DNA of 64,000 nt from Halobellus rufus (GTDB taxonomy: Archaea; Halobacteriota; Halobacteria; Halobacteriales; Haloferacaceae): positions 62,001 to 126,000 of the forward strand of contig NZ_BBJO01000025.1 of the NCBI RefSeq assembly GCF_000739575.1, written 5' to 3'. The notes under the pieces are model-generated. The model ran no database searches, was not told the origin of the DNA, and saw only the letters and a program-made list of their open reading frames with translations. The position numbers were made by a program, and so were the translations under genes. Positions 42,067 through 51,727 of the stretch are shown here, piece after piece. Each line of letters opens with the position of its first letter. Positions within the stretch are counted from its first letter, which is position 1.

Positions 42067-44085
42067 TCAGAACTTCGTCAACAGCCGGTCGTAGAACCCC
42101 GATTCGTCTCCGTCGGCCAGCTTTTCGACGATGAGTTCTGGCGTCGAGCGCGCGAGGTGGTCTTTCACCGGCGAGCGGTTCACCACGAGTTCGCCGTCTT
42201 CGAGCCCCAGCGCCTCGATGCCGTCGACGGCGACCTCGAAGTCCGCCGCCGCCTCGATCTCCCGCGCCAGGTGCGAGACGAAGACCGCAGTCGCGGCCTG
42301 CTCGTCGAGCGCCTCCAGGATCCCCGCGACGATCTTCGCCGACGCGCCGGGTTCGGTGATGCTCTCCAGTTCGTCGACGAGGACGAGCCGGTTGGTCTCG
42401 CCGTCCGCCAGCGTTCGGAAGTCCCGCAGCGTGCTCTCGAACGCGCCCGCGTCCAGCGTCCCCTGCGTCTTCGCGTAGTAGTGGAGTTCCGAGAAGCGTT
42501 CGAGTTCGACGCGCTCGGCGGGGACGGGCAGCCCCATCTGCGCGAGGACGACGACCAGCGCGACGAGGTCCAGCGTCGACGTCTTCCCGCCGGAGTTGAC
42601 GCCCGAGAGCAGCGTGACGCCGGAGACTTCGTAGTCGACGGGGTCGACGTCGCCGAACGCGACGTCCAAGAGCGGCGAGCGGCCGCCCTCGATGGCGAAT
42701 CCGTGCGTCTCTCGGTTGGCACCTTCGTTCTCTGCAGGTCCGTCCCCATCGAGGTCGACGAACGTCGGCAGCGCGCAGTCGAAGTCGTCGGCGAAGCGCG
42801 CGACCGCCAGTTCGACGTCGAGTTCGAGGGCGTCGCGGACGAGTCGCTCGACAGGTTCTCGGAGCGCCGAGAGGTCCGACGCGAGTTCGCGCTTCAGCCG
42901 GGCCGCGCGGCGGTCCCGACCCGCTTTCAGCTCCGTCCGGAGCCGCGAGATCACCGACTCGTGGTGCTCGATCGGGAACGTGGGATCTTCCGGGAACGCC
43001 CGCTCGGCGAAGTCCGCCTCCTCCGGGCGGAGGTCGAGGGCGTCGACGAGGTGCTCGCGGGCGGCGGCGACGGCGTCGGCGTAGTCGTCGTCGAGTTCGC
43101 GGTCCAAGAGCGAGTCGACCCGCGCGCCCTGCTCGACGAGCGAGAGGAAGTCCGTGCCCTCGATCGTCACGTCGCGCTCGCGGATGGCGTCGCGCAGCCG
43201 GTCGTTGGCGACGGACTCGGCCGTCGAGACGGCGGCGTCGAGGTCGTCGACGGCCGTGACCAGCCGGTCGAGTTCCGCGTCGCCGACGATCGTGCCGTCG
43301 TCGTCGAGCCGATCGAGCGCGTCCCGCAGCCCGTCGAGGTCGCAGGACGGGCTCAGTCCCGCTGTCTCGTGGACTTGGGCGGCGGCGAGGATCCGCGACC
43401 GGTTCTCCGCGAAGAGGGCGAGGACGCGTTCGGGCACGATCTCGTCGGGGCGTTCCATCGCGTCGGGCCGCACGCGGACGTCGCCCTCGACGTCGACGCC
43501 CGCGAACTGCTCGTCGAGCGCGACGACCGTCGAGTACGAGCGGGCGAGTTCGGCCAGCCCGCGGGCGTCCTCGACGACCTCGACGGAGAGTTCGGGGAAC
43601 GCCTCCTCCGCGGCGGCGAACCGCTCGGCGTCCGCGGTCGCGAGGCAGCGATCGCGGACCCGGCGCGAGGCGGGTGGCGAGAGCGGTTCGACGCCGGAGA
43701 GCGCATCGAGCACCGCGGGATCAGGGTCGTGCTCGGTCGCGCGGTCGACGAACTCGCGGACCTCCCGGATCCGCGAGGCCGACCGCGTCGGGTAGAACGT
43801 GGCGATTCGCTTCGCGGCGTAGTCGGTGACGGTCCGCTCGCGGAGCAGCCCCAGCGCGTCCTCGTACACCTCTCGCGCGCGGTCGGTCGCCAGAAAGTCC
43901 CCGTCGTCGCCGTGTCGGCGGCGGATCGCCCCGCGGGCGACGACCGCCGCGCGGCCCTCCGAGAGCCCGGGCGCGCGCGCCAGCGTGGCGACGTCGCCCT
44001 CGTCGAGCGCCCGCTCTGCGTCGTCGAGTTCCGACAGGGCCGCCGCCGTCTTCTCGCCGACCCCCGGGATGGCCTCGAACTGCAT
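42067..44085 (-). CDS. MutS-family ATPase (archaeal MutS2/MutS5-like) with N-terminal helix-hairpin-helix
   Basis: 672-residue MutS-family protein. The first ~55 residues form a helix-hairpin-helix (IPGVGEKTAAAL... APGLSEGRAAVV). Core and lever domains are helical, and the C-terminal ATPase has Walker A LSGVNSGGKTST, a Walker B-like LVLVDELESITEPG and the H-loop FVSHLARE. No N-terminal mismatch-recognition domain and no Smr nuclease domain are present. A role in recombination or branched-DNA handling is more likely than canonical mismatch repair. Start ATG 44085, divergent from larE. Confidence 0.9.
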   Translation of the reverse strand: MQFEAIPGVGEKTAAALSELDDAERALDEGDVATLARAPGLSEGRAAVVARGAIRRRHGDDGDFLATDRAREVYEDALGLLRERTVTDYAAKRIATFYPTRSASRIREVREFVDRATEHDPDPAVLDALSGVEPLSPPASRRVRDRCLATADAERFAAAEEAFPELSVEVVEDARGLAELARSYSTVVALDEQFAGVDVEGDVRVRPDAMERPDEIVPERVLALFAENRSRILAAAQVHETAGLSPSCDLDGLRDALDRLDDDGTIVGDAELDRLVTAVDDLDAAVSTAESVANDRLRDAIRERDVTIEGTDFLSLVEQGARVDSLLDRELDDDYADAVAAAREHLVDALDLRPEEADFAERAFPEDPTFPIEHHESVISRLRTELKAGRDRRAARLKRELASDLSALREPVERLVRDALELDVELAVARFADDFDCALPTFVDLDGDGPAENEGANRETHGFAIEGGRSPLLDVAFGDVDPVDYEVSGVTLLSGVNSGGKTSTLDLVALVVVLAQMGLPVPAERVELERFSELHYYAKTQGTLDAGAFESTLRDFRTLADGETNRLVLVDELESITEPGASAKIVAGILEALDEQAATAVFVSHLAREIEAAADFEVAVDGIEALGLEDGELVVNRSPVKDHLARSTPELIVEKLADGDESGFYDRLLTKF

Positions 44086-44241
44086 TCGGAGTGCTTTCGC
44101 TCCCGATCCGACAAAACGTTACGGGTGCGACGGGATCGCGGTGCACCGCGCGGACGTTCCCCCGTGCCGACCCTGAGAGGCGTGTCGGACCTCCCGGCCC
44201 GGTGACAACGCGCTTTTGCCGTTGCGCGGGATAGACCGGGT

Positions 44242-45138
44242 ATGGCAACCCAGACGGATCCGGACGCGCTCCCGTCCGACGCCGCGGCGAAGGCCGAGAC
44301 CGTCCGAGACTCGCTGGCCGACTGCGACGGCGTCCTCGTCGCCTTCTCCGGCGGCGTCGACAGCGCGGTCGTCGCCGCGCTCGCTCGCGACGCCCTCGGC
44401 GACGACGCCGTCGCCTGCACGGCCAAGTCCGAGACGCTGCCGGCCGCCGAACTCGACGACGCTCGCCGGGTCGCAGAGGAGATCGGGATCCGCCACGAGA
44501 TCGTCGAGTTCTCCGAGCTCGACGACCCGAACTTCGTGCAGAACGACGGTGATCGGTGCTATCACTGCCGGACGATGCGCCTCGGCCGGATGTACGAGGC
44601 GGCCCACGAACTGGGGATCGAGACGGTCTGCGACGGCACCAACGCCTCCGATCCGGGGGAGGGGCACCGACCGGGACTCCGCGCGGTCGAGGAACTGGAG
44701 GTCCGCTCGCCGCTCTTGGCGGCCGGCATCGAGAAGGACGAGGTGCGCACGATCGCCGACGACTACGGGCTGTCGGTCGCCGACAAGCCATCGATGGCGT
44801 GTCTCTCCTCGCGCATCCCGACCGGGCTCGAAGTGACCGACGAGCGGCTCACGCGCATCGAGAAGGCCGAGCGCGTGCTCAGAGAGTGGGGCTTCTCGCA
44901 GTTCCGCGTCCGGGATCACGACGGCCTCGCGCGGATCGAGATCGCCCCCGACGAACTGGAGGCGGCGCTGAATCACGACTTCGTCGCCGCCGCGCGCGAG
45001 CACCTCGCCGACCTCGGCTTCGAGCACGTGACGCTGGATCTCCACGGCTATCAGACCGGGAGCGTCAGTCCGGGCGGAGACGACGAACCGCTCGTCGAAG
45101 ACGTGTTCGCGGCCGAGTACCCGACGCCCAGCGAGTGA
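44242..45138 (+). CDS. larE: LarE, sulfur transferase for the nickel-pincer cofactor
   Basis: 298-residue PP-loop ATPase of the LarE family, which adds sulfur to pyridinium dicarboxylate mononucleotide in NPN cofactor synthesis. The ATP-pyrophosphatase motif AFSGGVDSAVV, the RCYHCRT segment, DGTNASD and SMACLSSRIPTG (with the cysteine position of the sacrificial sulfur donor) are present. LarB is encoded 6 kb away. The presence of both suggests a functional lactate-racemase-type cofactor route. Start ATG 44242. Confidence 0.92.
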   Translation: MATQTDPDALPSDAAAKAETVRDSLADCDGVLVAFSGGVDSAVVAALARDALGDDAVACTAKSETLPAAELDDARRVAEEIGIRHEIVEFSELDDPNFVQNDGDRCYHCRTMRLGRMYEAAHELGIETVCDGTNASDPGEGHRPGLRAVEELEVRSPLLAAGIEKDEVRTIADDYGLSVADKPSMACLSSRIPTGLEVTDERLTRIEKAERVLREWGFSQFRVRDHDGLARIEIAPDELEAALNHDFVAAAREHLADLGFEHVTLDLHGYQTGSVSPGGDDEPLVEDVFAAEYPTPSE

Positions 45139-45298
45139 TTCCGACTGCTGTAGTCTCTTACTGATCACCGTACCGGGCGTGGTGAACTTCGGCAAACAGT
45201 TACAGCCGTCAGTACGAAGCCGCGTCGGCAGCCGGGGGTCGGCGCGGTGTGGTCCCAGTTCCGGCTGTCCGGAGGGGTACGAAGCTGTATCCGACAGT

Positions 45299-47182
45299 TC
45301 AGGCCGCGCGGTCTTCGCGGGACGCGAGCAGGAGGCGGAGCGCCTCGTACGCGAGCACCAGCCCGACCGCGATGCCGCCGGCCAATGCCGGGGAGAGATT
45401 CAGTTCAGTGACCCATCGGAGGGCGGCCGGGTCGGGGCTGCCGAGATAGCCCACGACGACGGCGAGTAGCCAAACCGGGCGACGAGCGGCGTCGACGGCG
45501 AGGTTGGCCCGAAGCATCCGCCGCGAGCGGCCGTAGCGGCGCAGGAGGAGCGACAGGAGTTCGAACGCTCCCACGATGCCGCCCGCGATGATCAGCGGCG
45601 TGTACACCGCGAGGCCGTTGGCCGCGAGCGTCTCGGTGACTACCGCGGGAAGGAGGTCGTAATACCCCGTCGGGGCCGGCAGGGGGCTGAGGAGGTAGCC
45701 GACGAGCGCCGCGAGCACCACGGCCTGAGGACGGCGGGCCGCCAGCCCATCGGCGGTGGGTGCCAGCGACCCTCTCCCGGTCCACCGCAGCACGAACAGC
45801 GTCCCCTCGAACAGCGCGATCATCGTCGCGCCGATGATGATCGGGGCCATCCCGGTCGGGTCGGGGCTGACGAGGAACGCCAGCCCGAGGAACGTCCCCC
45901 AGAAGAGCAGGCGGCGGTCTTCGAGCCAGCGCCGCGTGACGAGGTTCATCATAATCGCCAGCATCACGAAGAGGGGGATCTGGAAGATGATCGCGTTGTA
46001 GCCCATCAGGATGAGAATGAGGTTGAACGTCTCCTTGAGGCCGAACGCGACGATCGCCGTCCCGGTCGTGTAGGAGGTGAAGTACGCGAAGATCGCCGGC
46101 AGGACGATGAAGTGCGCGAAGGAGATCCCGACGAACGCGAGGACGAGACTCGTCGGCACCGCCGCGAGGTAGTAGCGGCGCTCTTTGGAGTACAGCCCGG
46201 GGCGCATGAACAGGTACGTCTCGTAGACGAACGCTGGGAGGCCGACGATGAGTCCACCGAGGGCGGCGACTTTCAACTCCGTCAGGAGGAGTTCGAGCGG
46301 GCCGTAGACCCGCGGACGGCGGTCGACCATCTCGGGCGCGCCCGGGATGTGCTTGTTCCAGAGGAAGTCGATGACCTCCGTGGAACTGACGAGATCGAGC
46401 CCGAACGCCGAGTTGACGAGGTCGGCACCGGGATACAGGAGGAGCGTGACGATGCCCCCGATCCCGAGCACGACCGCCAGCCGGCGGATCATCTCCTCGA
46501 TGTGGTCCGCCAGCGGCATCTCCTCGTCGCTCTCGGGGCCGTCCGAGAGGATTCCGGTGTCGTCCTCGTCGGCGACCAGCGGATCCGAACCGGGGCTCTC
46601 CGTCGCCGAGGCGTCGACCGCGTCGCCCACGGTCCCCGGCGCACCGCCGTCGGTACCGGCTACAGTCGCCGCGTCGCCCCCTGCGGAGTCGTCGGTCGCG
46701 GCCGGTTCACCGGCCTCCGTCGATACGGAATCCGTCGCGTCGTCGTCGGCGTCTGATTCTTCGTCGGCGTCCGATTCCTCGTCGGCGTCCGATTCCTCGT
46801 CGGCGTCCGATTCCTCGTCTGCATCCGAGTCGGCTCCTGCGTCTGCCTCCTCGGCTTCGTCGTCACCGTCTGCGATCCCGTCGGCTTCGGCGCTATCTTC
46901 GGCTGACGACGGGTCCCCGTCCGCATCCGGCGACGCCGCTGCGTCCGGTTCCGCAGAGTCGTCGTCGGTCTCGGCAGCGGACGCCTCGTCGGTATCCGCC
47001 GGCGGGGCGTCCCCGCTGGTGTCCGATGGCGACGCGTCTCCGTCGGTATCGGCGGACGGCGCGTCCGCAGAACCCGCGTCGGACGCGTCAGTCCCGGCGT
47101 CGGCGGCTGACTCGTCACTCCCGGACGCCTCGACGTCGTCCCCGTCGGGCGTCGGGTCGGCGTCCTCCGAATCGTCGGCCAT
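45299..47182 (-). CDS. tatC: TatC translocase component with long acidic N-terminal repeat region
   Basis: 627-residue TatC, the receptor for twin-arginine signals in the Sec-independent export of folded proteins. The TatC core starts near residue 225 (MPLADHIEEMIRRLAVVLG). It contains the conserved VYETYLFMRPGLYSKERR segment and the six-helix pattern, followed by about four further hydrophobic segments that go beyond a standard TatC. The first ~220 residues are an extremely acidic Ser/Asp/Glu-rich tail with tandem ESDADE repeats and no signal peptide. Haloarchaea typically have two TatC proteins; the second is encoded divergently right next door. Confidence 0.92.
   Translation of the reverse strand: MADDSEDADPTPDGDDVEASGSDESAADAGTDASDAGSADAPSADTDGDASPSDTSGDAPPADTDEASAAETDDDSAEPDAAASPDADGDPSSAEDSAEADGIADGDDEAEEADAGADSDADEESDADEESDADEESDADEESDADDDATDSVSTEAGEPAATDDSAGGDAATVAGTDGGAPGTVGDAVDASATESPGSDPLVADEDDTGILSDGPESDEEMPLADHIEEMIRRLAVVLGIGGIVTLLLYPGADLVNSAFGLDLVSSTEVIDFLWNKHIPGAPEMVDRRPRVYGPLELLLTELKVAALGGLIVGLPAFVYETYLFMRPGLYSKERRYYLAAVPTSLVLAFVGISFAHFIVLPAIFAYFTSYTTGTAIVAFGLKETFNLILILMGYNAIIFQIPLFVMLAIMMNLVTRRWLEDRRLLFWGTFLGLAFLVSPDPTGMAPIIIGATMIALFEGTLFVLRWTGRGSLAPTADGLAARRPQAVVLAALVGYLLSPLPAPTGYYDLLPAVVTETLAANGLAVYTPLIIAGGIVGAFELLSLLLRRYGRSRRMLRANLAVDAARRPVWLLAVVVGYLGSPDPAALRWVTELNLSPALAGGIAVGLVLAYEALRLLLASREDRAA
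46743..46832. repeat. 18-base tandem repeat in tatC
   Basis: About five copies of an 18-base unit (tcgtcggcgtccgattcc), the inner three identical and the outer two diverged. They encode the acidic SDADEE-type repeat of the TatC N-terminal tail. Slippage could change copy number without shifting the frame. Confidence 0.8.
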
Positions 47183-47293
47183 TCACCAGAGATTCGCCGC
47201 CCGGTTCTTATAGGCCTTTCCGCATCGTCTCGCGCAGGGATCCGCGCGCGCCGGTCGAAAAGATTGATAACTGCGAGTCGGTTCTCTTCGGAT

Positions 47294-49513
47294 ATGTCTA
47301 GCGCGCTCGACGAGGACACGAGGGCGACACTCGACGCCGGTCGCGAGACCGCCGGAGCGATGCTTCGAGCCGCGCAGAAGGACCTCCAGAAGGTCTTCAT
47401 CTTCTTTCTGATCGGCTTCCTCGGGACGTTCTACGCGCTCCGACTCTACATCTGGGACTTCCTGAAGCGCGTCACGAGAGCGCAGATGTCCGCGCAGATC
47501 AGCGGCGACGTCTCGATCATCGCGCAGACGCCGTTCGACGTGATCCTCCTGCAGGCGAAGATCGGCCTCGTCGTCGGCGTCGTCCTCGCGATCCCGCCGT
47601 TCCTGTACTTCTCCCGCGACGCGCTCGTCGAGCGGGGGCTGTGGCCCTCCTCGCCGGTCCCCGTCTGGCAGCTCGCGATCATCCTCCTCGGGATGGCGAC
47701 GCTCTTCGTCCTCGGCGTCGCCTACGGCTACTTCGTCTTCTTCCCGTTCACGTTCGCGTTCCTCGCGCAGAACGCCATCTCGGCCGGATTCTCGCCGACC
47801 TACTCCATCGTCAAGTGGGCGCAGTTCATCTTCCTGCTCACCGCCTCGTTCGGCCTCGCGAGCCAGTTGCCGCTCGTGATGACCGGGCTGTCCTACACCG
47901 AGATCGTCCCCTACGAGACGTTCCGCGACAAGTGGCGGCACGCCGCTGTCGGCGTCTTCGCCGTCGGGGCGCTGTTCACGCCGCCGGACCCGTTCACCCA
48001 GATTATGTGGGCGATCCCGGTGCTCGCACTCTACGGTGTCAGCCTCTATCTGGCGAAGATCGTCACGACCGCGCGCCGCGGCAGTGAGCGGATGGACGTC
48101 GGCGCGAGCGTCCGGGCGCACTGGAACGTCATCGCGGGCGTCGGCGTCGTGGGCGGCCTGTTCGTCTACGCGTTCTTCGAGCGCGGCGGCATCGGATATC
48201 TCAACGAAGGGCTGGCCGCCATCGGCAGCGACTACGTCGTGTACGCACCGTCGTCGACGGCGTTACTCGGTGCCTACGTGCTCCTCGCGGGCGTCGCCGC
48301 CGCCGTCGTCGCCGTCGGTTACTTCGTCTATCAGGACCTCGACGACCTCGCGATCGTCGAGGCGGGCGTCGGCGACCCGACCGAGATCGACCTCGGTGAA
48401 CTCGACGCGGCGGGCGTCCGCGCGGCCCCGCCAGAGGTGTTCGAGGCGCTCTCCGAGGACGAGGCGATGGCCGCCGCGGGAGACGCCGTCGACGCCGGCG
48501 ACAAAGAGAAGGCCCGGGTCATCATCGATCGCTTCGACGCGACCGACGCGAGCGAGAGCGACGCCGAAGACGCGGACGCGGCCGTCGATCCCGAGCCGAC
48601 CGAGGACGCGGGGAGAGGCGGGTCGATCGGTGACCGCTTCTCGCGCGCCAGCGACACGTTCCTCGGCGAGTTCCGCGACGACGAGGACGGAGACGAGAGC
48701 GACGAGAGCGAAGGGGAGGCCGACGAGGGCGGCGACTTCGAGGGGTACTACACCGACGTCGCGTTCATCCTCGACTCGATCACCTCGCGGGCGTTCCGCA
48801 TCGTCGGGCTGTTCATGCTCGTGCTCGCGGGCACGTTCGGCTGGCTCTACACCGGCGGGATCAAGCGCGTCTACGAGGACTTCCTCAGTCGGCTGCCCGC
48901 CCAGGTGACGCCCGACGAGGTGCTCAACGTCGTCGCGCTGCACCCGATGGAAGCGCTCGTCTTCGAGGTGAAGTTCTCGACGATCATCGCCGCCATCGTC
49001 ACGCTTCCGGTCGTTGCGTACTACGCGTGGCCCGCGCTCCGCGAGCGGAACATCATCAGACAGCGACAGAGCGCGGTCTTCCTGTGGACCGGCGCGCTGG
49101 CCGCGGGGCTGATCGGCGGCTTCGTCCTCGGCTACACGACGATCGCGCCGGCCGTCATCTCCTGGCTCGTCAACGACGCCGTGATGGCGAACATGGTGAT
49201 CGCCTACCGCATCACGAACTTCTTCTGGCTCATCTTCTTCACCACCGCCGGCATCGGCCTCCTCGCCGACGTCCCGATCCTGATGATCCTGCTCAACAGC
49301 GCGGGCATCGGCTACCGCACGATGCGCGGTCGCTGGCGCGAGGTGACCGTCGGCATCCTCGCGGTCGCGGCGGTTTTCACCCCCGCGGACGTACTCACGA
49401 TGTTCCTTGTGACCATCCCCCTGATGGTCGCCTACGGCATCGGCCTCGGCGTCCTCTTCGTGATCACCGCCGGCGGCCGACGCGACCTCGCGCCCGCCCG
49501 CGCCGACGTCTGA
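47294..49513 (+). CDS. tatC2: Double-domain TatC (TatCt type)
   Basis: 739-residue fusion of two TatC domains. The first (about residues 30-290) has AAQKDLQKVFIFFLIGFLGT. A soluble acidic linker follows (about 370-480, rich in Glu/Asp with DESDESEGEADEGG). The second TatC domain occupies the C-terminal ~250 residues (VAFILDSITSRAFRIVGLFM... GYTTIAPAVISWLV). This tandem architecture is a haloarchaeal speciality for their heavy use of the Tat pathway. Divergent from the single-domain tatC with a 111-base shared promoter region. Start ATG 47294 (MSSALDEDT). Confidence 0.93.
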   Translation: MSSALDEDTRATLDAGRETAGAMLRAAQKDLQKVFIFFLIGFLGTFYALRLYIWDFLKRVTRAQMSAQISGDVSIIAQTPFDVILLQAKIGLVVGVVLAIPPFLYFSRDALVERGLWPSSPVPVWQLAIILLGMATLFVLGVAYGYFVFFPFTFAFLAQNAISAGFSPTYSIVKWAQFIFLLTASFGLASQLPLVMTGLSYTEIVPYETFRDKWRHAAVGVFAVGALFTPPDPFTQIMWAIPVLALYGVSLYLAKIVTTARRGSERMDVGASVRAHWNVIAGVGVVGGLFVYAFFERGGIGYLNEGLAAIGSDYVVYAPSSTALLGAYVLLAGVAAAVVAVGYFVYQDLDDLAIVEAGVGDPTEIDLGELDAAGVRAAPPEVFEALSEDEAMAAAGDAVDAGDKEKARVIIDRFDATDASESDAEDADAAVDPEPTEDAGRGGSIGDRFSRASDTFLGEFRDDEDGDESDESEGEADEGGDFEGYYTDVAFILDSITSRAFRIVGLFMLVLAGTFGWLYTGGIKRVYEDFLSRLPAQVTPDEVLNVVALHPMEALVFEVKFSTIIAAIVTLPVVAYYAWPALRERNIIRQRQSAVFLWTGALAAGLIGGFVLGYTTIAPAVISWLVNDAVMANMVIAYRITNFFWLIFFTTAGIGLLADVPILMILLNSAGIGYRTMRGRWREVTVGILAVAAVFTPADVLTMFLVTIPLMVAYGIGLGVLFVITAGGRRDLAPARADV

Positions 49514-49616
49514 GGCGGGCGACCCTCGGCGGAAGCCGGTCGGGAAGAGCGAGCCGCGCGCCGCGTGAGGGCGTAACCGGTACATAACTATCCGCCGACG
49601 CGGGGCGGTTCCGCCT

Positions 49617-50717
49617 ATGAGCTCCGACGAGTCGTACGCGATCCGGCTGTACGAACCCGGCGACCGGGCGGCGTTTCTGGAACTGTTCGAGGAGGTCTTC
49701 GGCGGCGGCAGCGACGCGTGGTTCCGATGGAAGTACTTGGAGAACCCGTACGTCTCACACGTCCCGATGTTCGTGGCCGAGCACGACGGCGACCTCGTCG
49801 GCGCGCGACCGTATATGGCGTTCCGACTGCGGGTGGGCGACGAGACGCCGCTCGGGCTACAGACCGGGGACACGATGGTTCACCCCGACCACCAGCGGCG
49901 GGGGCTGTTCACGCGGATGACCGAGCGCTCGTTCGAGTACTACGGCGGCCTCGCGGAGGACGTCCTGACGTTCAGCGTGCCGAACGCGCTATCGCGGCCC
50001 GGCTATCTGAAGCTGGGCTGTCGCGAGGTGGGACAGCTCACGGCGGCCTACCGCGTGCAAAATCCGGCGGCGCTCGCCGACGGGATCGCGTCCGGAGCGG
50101 CCGCCGCGCTGTCGCCGCTCGTCGCCGCCGGGTTGGGAGTCCAGCGGCTCCGACGGTCGGTTCCGGGCGACGTGCGCGTCACCCGCCACGACGACGTCCC
50201 GTCGGCGACGCTGGCGTCGCTGTACGAACAGGCGGTTCCGGACGTCGCTCACGCCCGTCGCGACGAGCGGTTCTACGACTGGCGGTTCGACCGGCCCGAT
50301 TGGGCGTACGAGACGTATCTCGCCCGGGATCGCGGATCGGACGAGCCGGTCGCGGGCGTCGTCCTCGGACGACAGCGACAGGGCGGAACCGACGTCGTGG
50401 CGCTGGCGGACGTGGTCCCGCTCGTCGGCGGCGACAGACGGCAGCGCGGCCTGTCGGCGCTTCTCGATCGAATCGTCGACGACGAGCGGGACGCGGACCT
50501 GTTGGTCGCCCCGGCGAGCGTGATCCCGAAATCGCTCCTGTACGCCTACGGGTTCCTGCTCGACGATCGGTTGCCGCTGTCGAAGGTGACGACGCCGACG
50601 ATTCTCATCTCGCGGCGCTTCGACGGCCGCGAGGAGCCGTCGTGGCGACTGAACGGCGTCCGGATCGACGACCCCGAGAGCTGGCGGCTCACGTTCGCCG
50701 AGCACAACGGGTTCTGA
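49617..50717 (+). CDS. GNAT-family N-acetyltransferase (366 residues)
   Basis: 366-residue two-lobed acetyltransferase. The N-terminal GNAT fold carries YAIRLYEPGDRAAFLELFEEVFGG, the strand LQTGDTMVHPDHQRRGLFTRMT (acetyl-CoA loop) and FSVPNALSRPGYLKLG. The C-terminal half resembles a second GNAT-like lobe, as in FemX/Eis-like or polysaccharide-cluster acetyltransferases. It is followed by a polysaccharide deacetylase gene on the opposite strand. A role in acyl-group tailoring of glycans is suggested only by that neighbour. Confidence 0.85.
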   Translation: MSSDESYAIRLYEPGDRAAFLELFEEVFGGGSDAWFRWKYLENPYVSHVPMFVAEHDGDLVGARPYMAFRLRVGDETPLGLQTGDTMVHPDHQRRGLFTRMTERSFEYYGGLAEDVLTFSVPNALSRPGYLKLGCREVGQLTAAYRVQNPAALADGIASGAAAALSPLVAAGLGVQRLRRSVPGDVRVTRHDDVPSATLASLYEQAVPDVAHARRDERFYDWRFDRPDWAYETYLARDRGSDEPVAGVVLGRQRQGGTDVVALADVVPLVGGDRRQRGLSALLDRIVDDERDADLLVAPASVIPKSLLYAYGFLLDDRLPLSKVTTPTILISRRFDGREEPSWRLNGVRIDDPESWRLTFAEHNGF

Positions 50718-50800
50718 CACTGCCGGACGCACGTTTGTGACTGGGTTCGTCTACTCCGAGGGTACCGACGGCCCCACGTCGTCACGTCCAAAGGGAGGTC

Positions 50801-51727
50801 CTACGAACGTCCCGAAACCAGCGGCTCCGAGCGGGTGCGTGCCGCGCTCGCGACCTCGGCCATCGTCGCGACGCGGAGGCCGTGGCGCTCGCGTCGGTCC
50901 GCGATGTAGCCGAAGATCCGTCGGAGGCGCTCGACGTCGAGATCGGACGTCAGATTGTTCGGGTGGAGCCAGACGTGGAAGATGCCGTCCTCGCGGAGGG
51001 CGGCGTCGACGCCTGCGCGCGCTCGGCTGACGATCGGATCGTCCCAGACCCACTCGCAGAGCCGGCGGGCGATCCCCTCGAAGCCGAACAGATACAGCGA
51101 CGCGGGGACGTTGACGAGACCGAACTCGTCGATATAGGGCCTGACGATGGGCGGCGTGCCCATCTTCCGGAGCGCCTTCGGGCCGAAGGAACCGGTGTCC
51201 GGTCGGACGCCGCGGTAGCAAGTGAACCCGAGTTCCGCGAGGACGTCGCGGTGACCGACGCTGTTCCGCGGGAACACGACGGAGGTCATCTCGGCGGAGA
51301 CGGGCGCGTTCTCCGCGGCTTCAAGCGCCGCAACCAACTCCGCGCGGGCGACCTCGACGCTCGTCGTCCCGTCGCCGAAGAGCACGTGCGAGAAGGTGTG
51401 ACAACCGATCTCGTGGTCGACGTCGGCCGCCTCGATCTCCTGGATCAACCCGGGCGCGAACCGGAGATCCGGACGGTGCGCCCACTCGGTCCGTTCCCGT
51501 TCGAACCACGCCCCGGCGAGCGGATGCCGAGGGTGAGTCCGATCGCAGCCCTCGAGGAACAGATGGCCGACGACCGCCCACGTCGCCGGGATGCGGTAGT
51601 GATCGAAGAGGTCGAGAAGCGTTCGCCAGCCGTCGCGACCCGCTTCGAGCCGATCCGGTGGCGGTGTGGGAAGGTCGTAGAACCCCCATCCGAGCTCCGC
51701 ATCGACCGATATCACTACCGTACCCAC
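50801..51727 (-). CDS. Polysaccharide deacetylase (NodB-type)
   Basis: 308-residue carbohydrate esterase family 4-type protein. The NodB metal motif appears as SVDAELGWG (Asp) and HEIGCHTFSH (H-x3-x-H), followed by VFPRNSVGH. No signal peptide is obvious, so it probably acts in the cytosol or on the inner membrane face on lipid-linked sugars. The C-terminal HVWLHPNNL carries the conserved histidine. It converges with the GNAT gene. The glycan substrate is unknown. Confidence 0.9.
   Translation of the reverse strand: MGTVVISVDAELGWGFYDLPTPPPDRLEAGRDGWRTLLDLFDHYRIPATWAVVGHLFLEGCDRTHPRHPLAGAWFERERTEWAHRPDLRFAPGLIQEIEAADVDHEIGCHTFSHVLFGDGTTSVEVARAELVAALEAAENAPVSAEMTSVVFPRNSVGHRDVLAELGFTCYRGVRPDTGSFGPKALRKMGTPPIVRPYIDEFGLVNVPASLYLFGFEGIARRLCEWVWDDPIVSRARAGVDAALREDGIFHVWLHPNNLTSDLDVERLRRIFGYIADRRERHGLRVATMAEVASAARTRSEPLVSGRS

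Noticed and set aside
42157-44205. 682-residue plus-strand ORF antisense to the MutS gene
   Set aside because: Arg/Val/Asp-rich shadow opposite a well-supported MutS ATPase; no motifs.
46743-46832. Tandem repeats as a possible CRISPR array
   Set aside because: The units are contiguous without spacers and encode an in-frame acidic peptide repeat in tatC.
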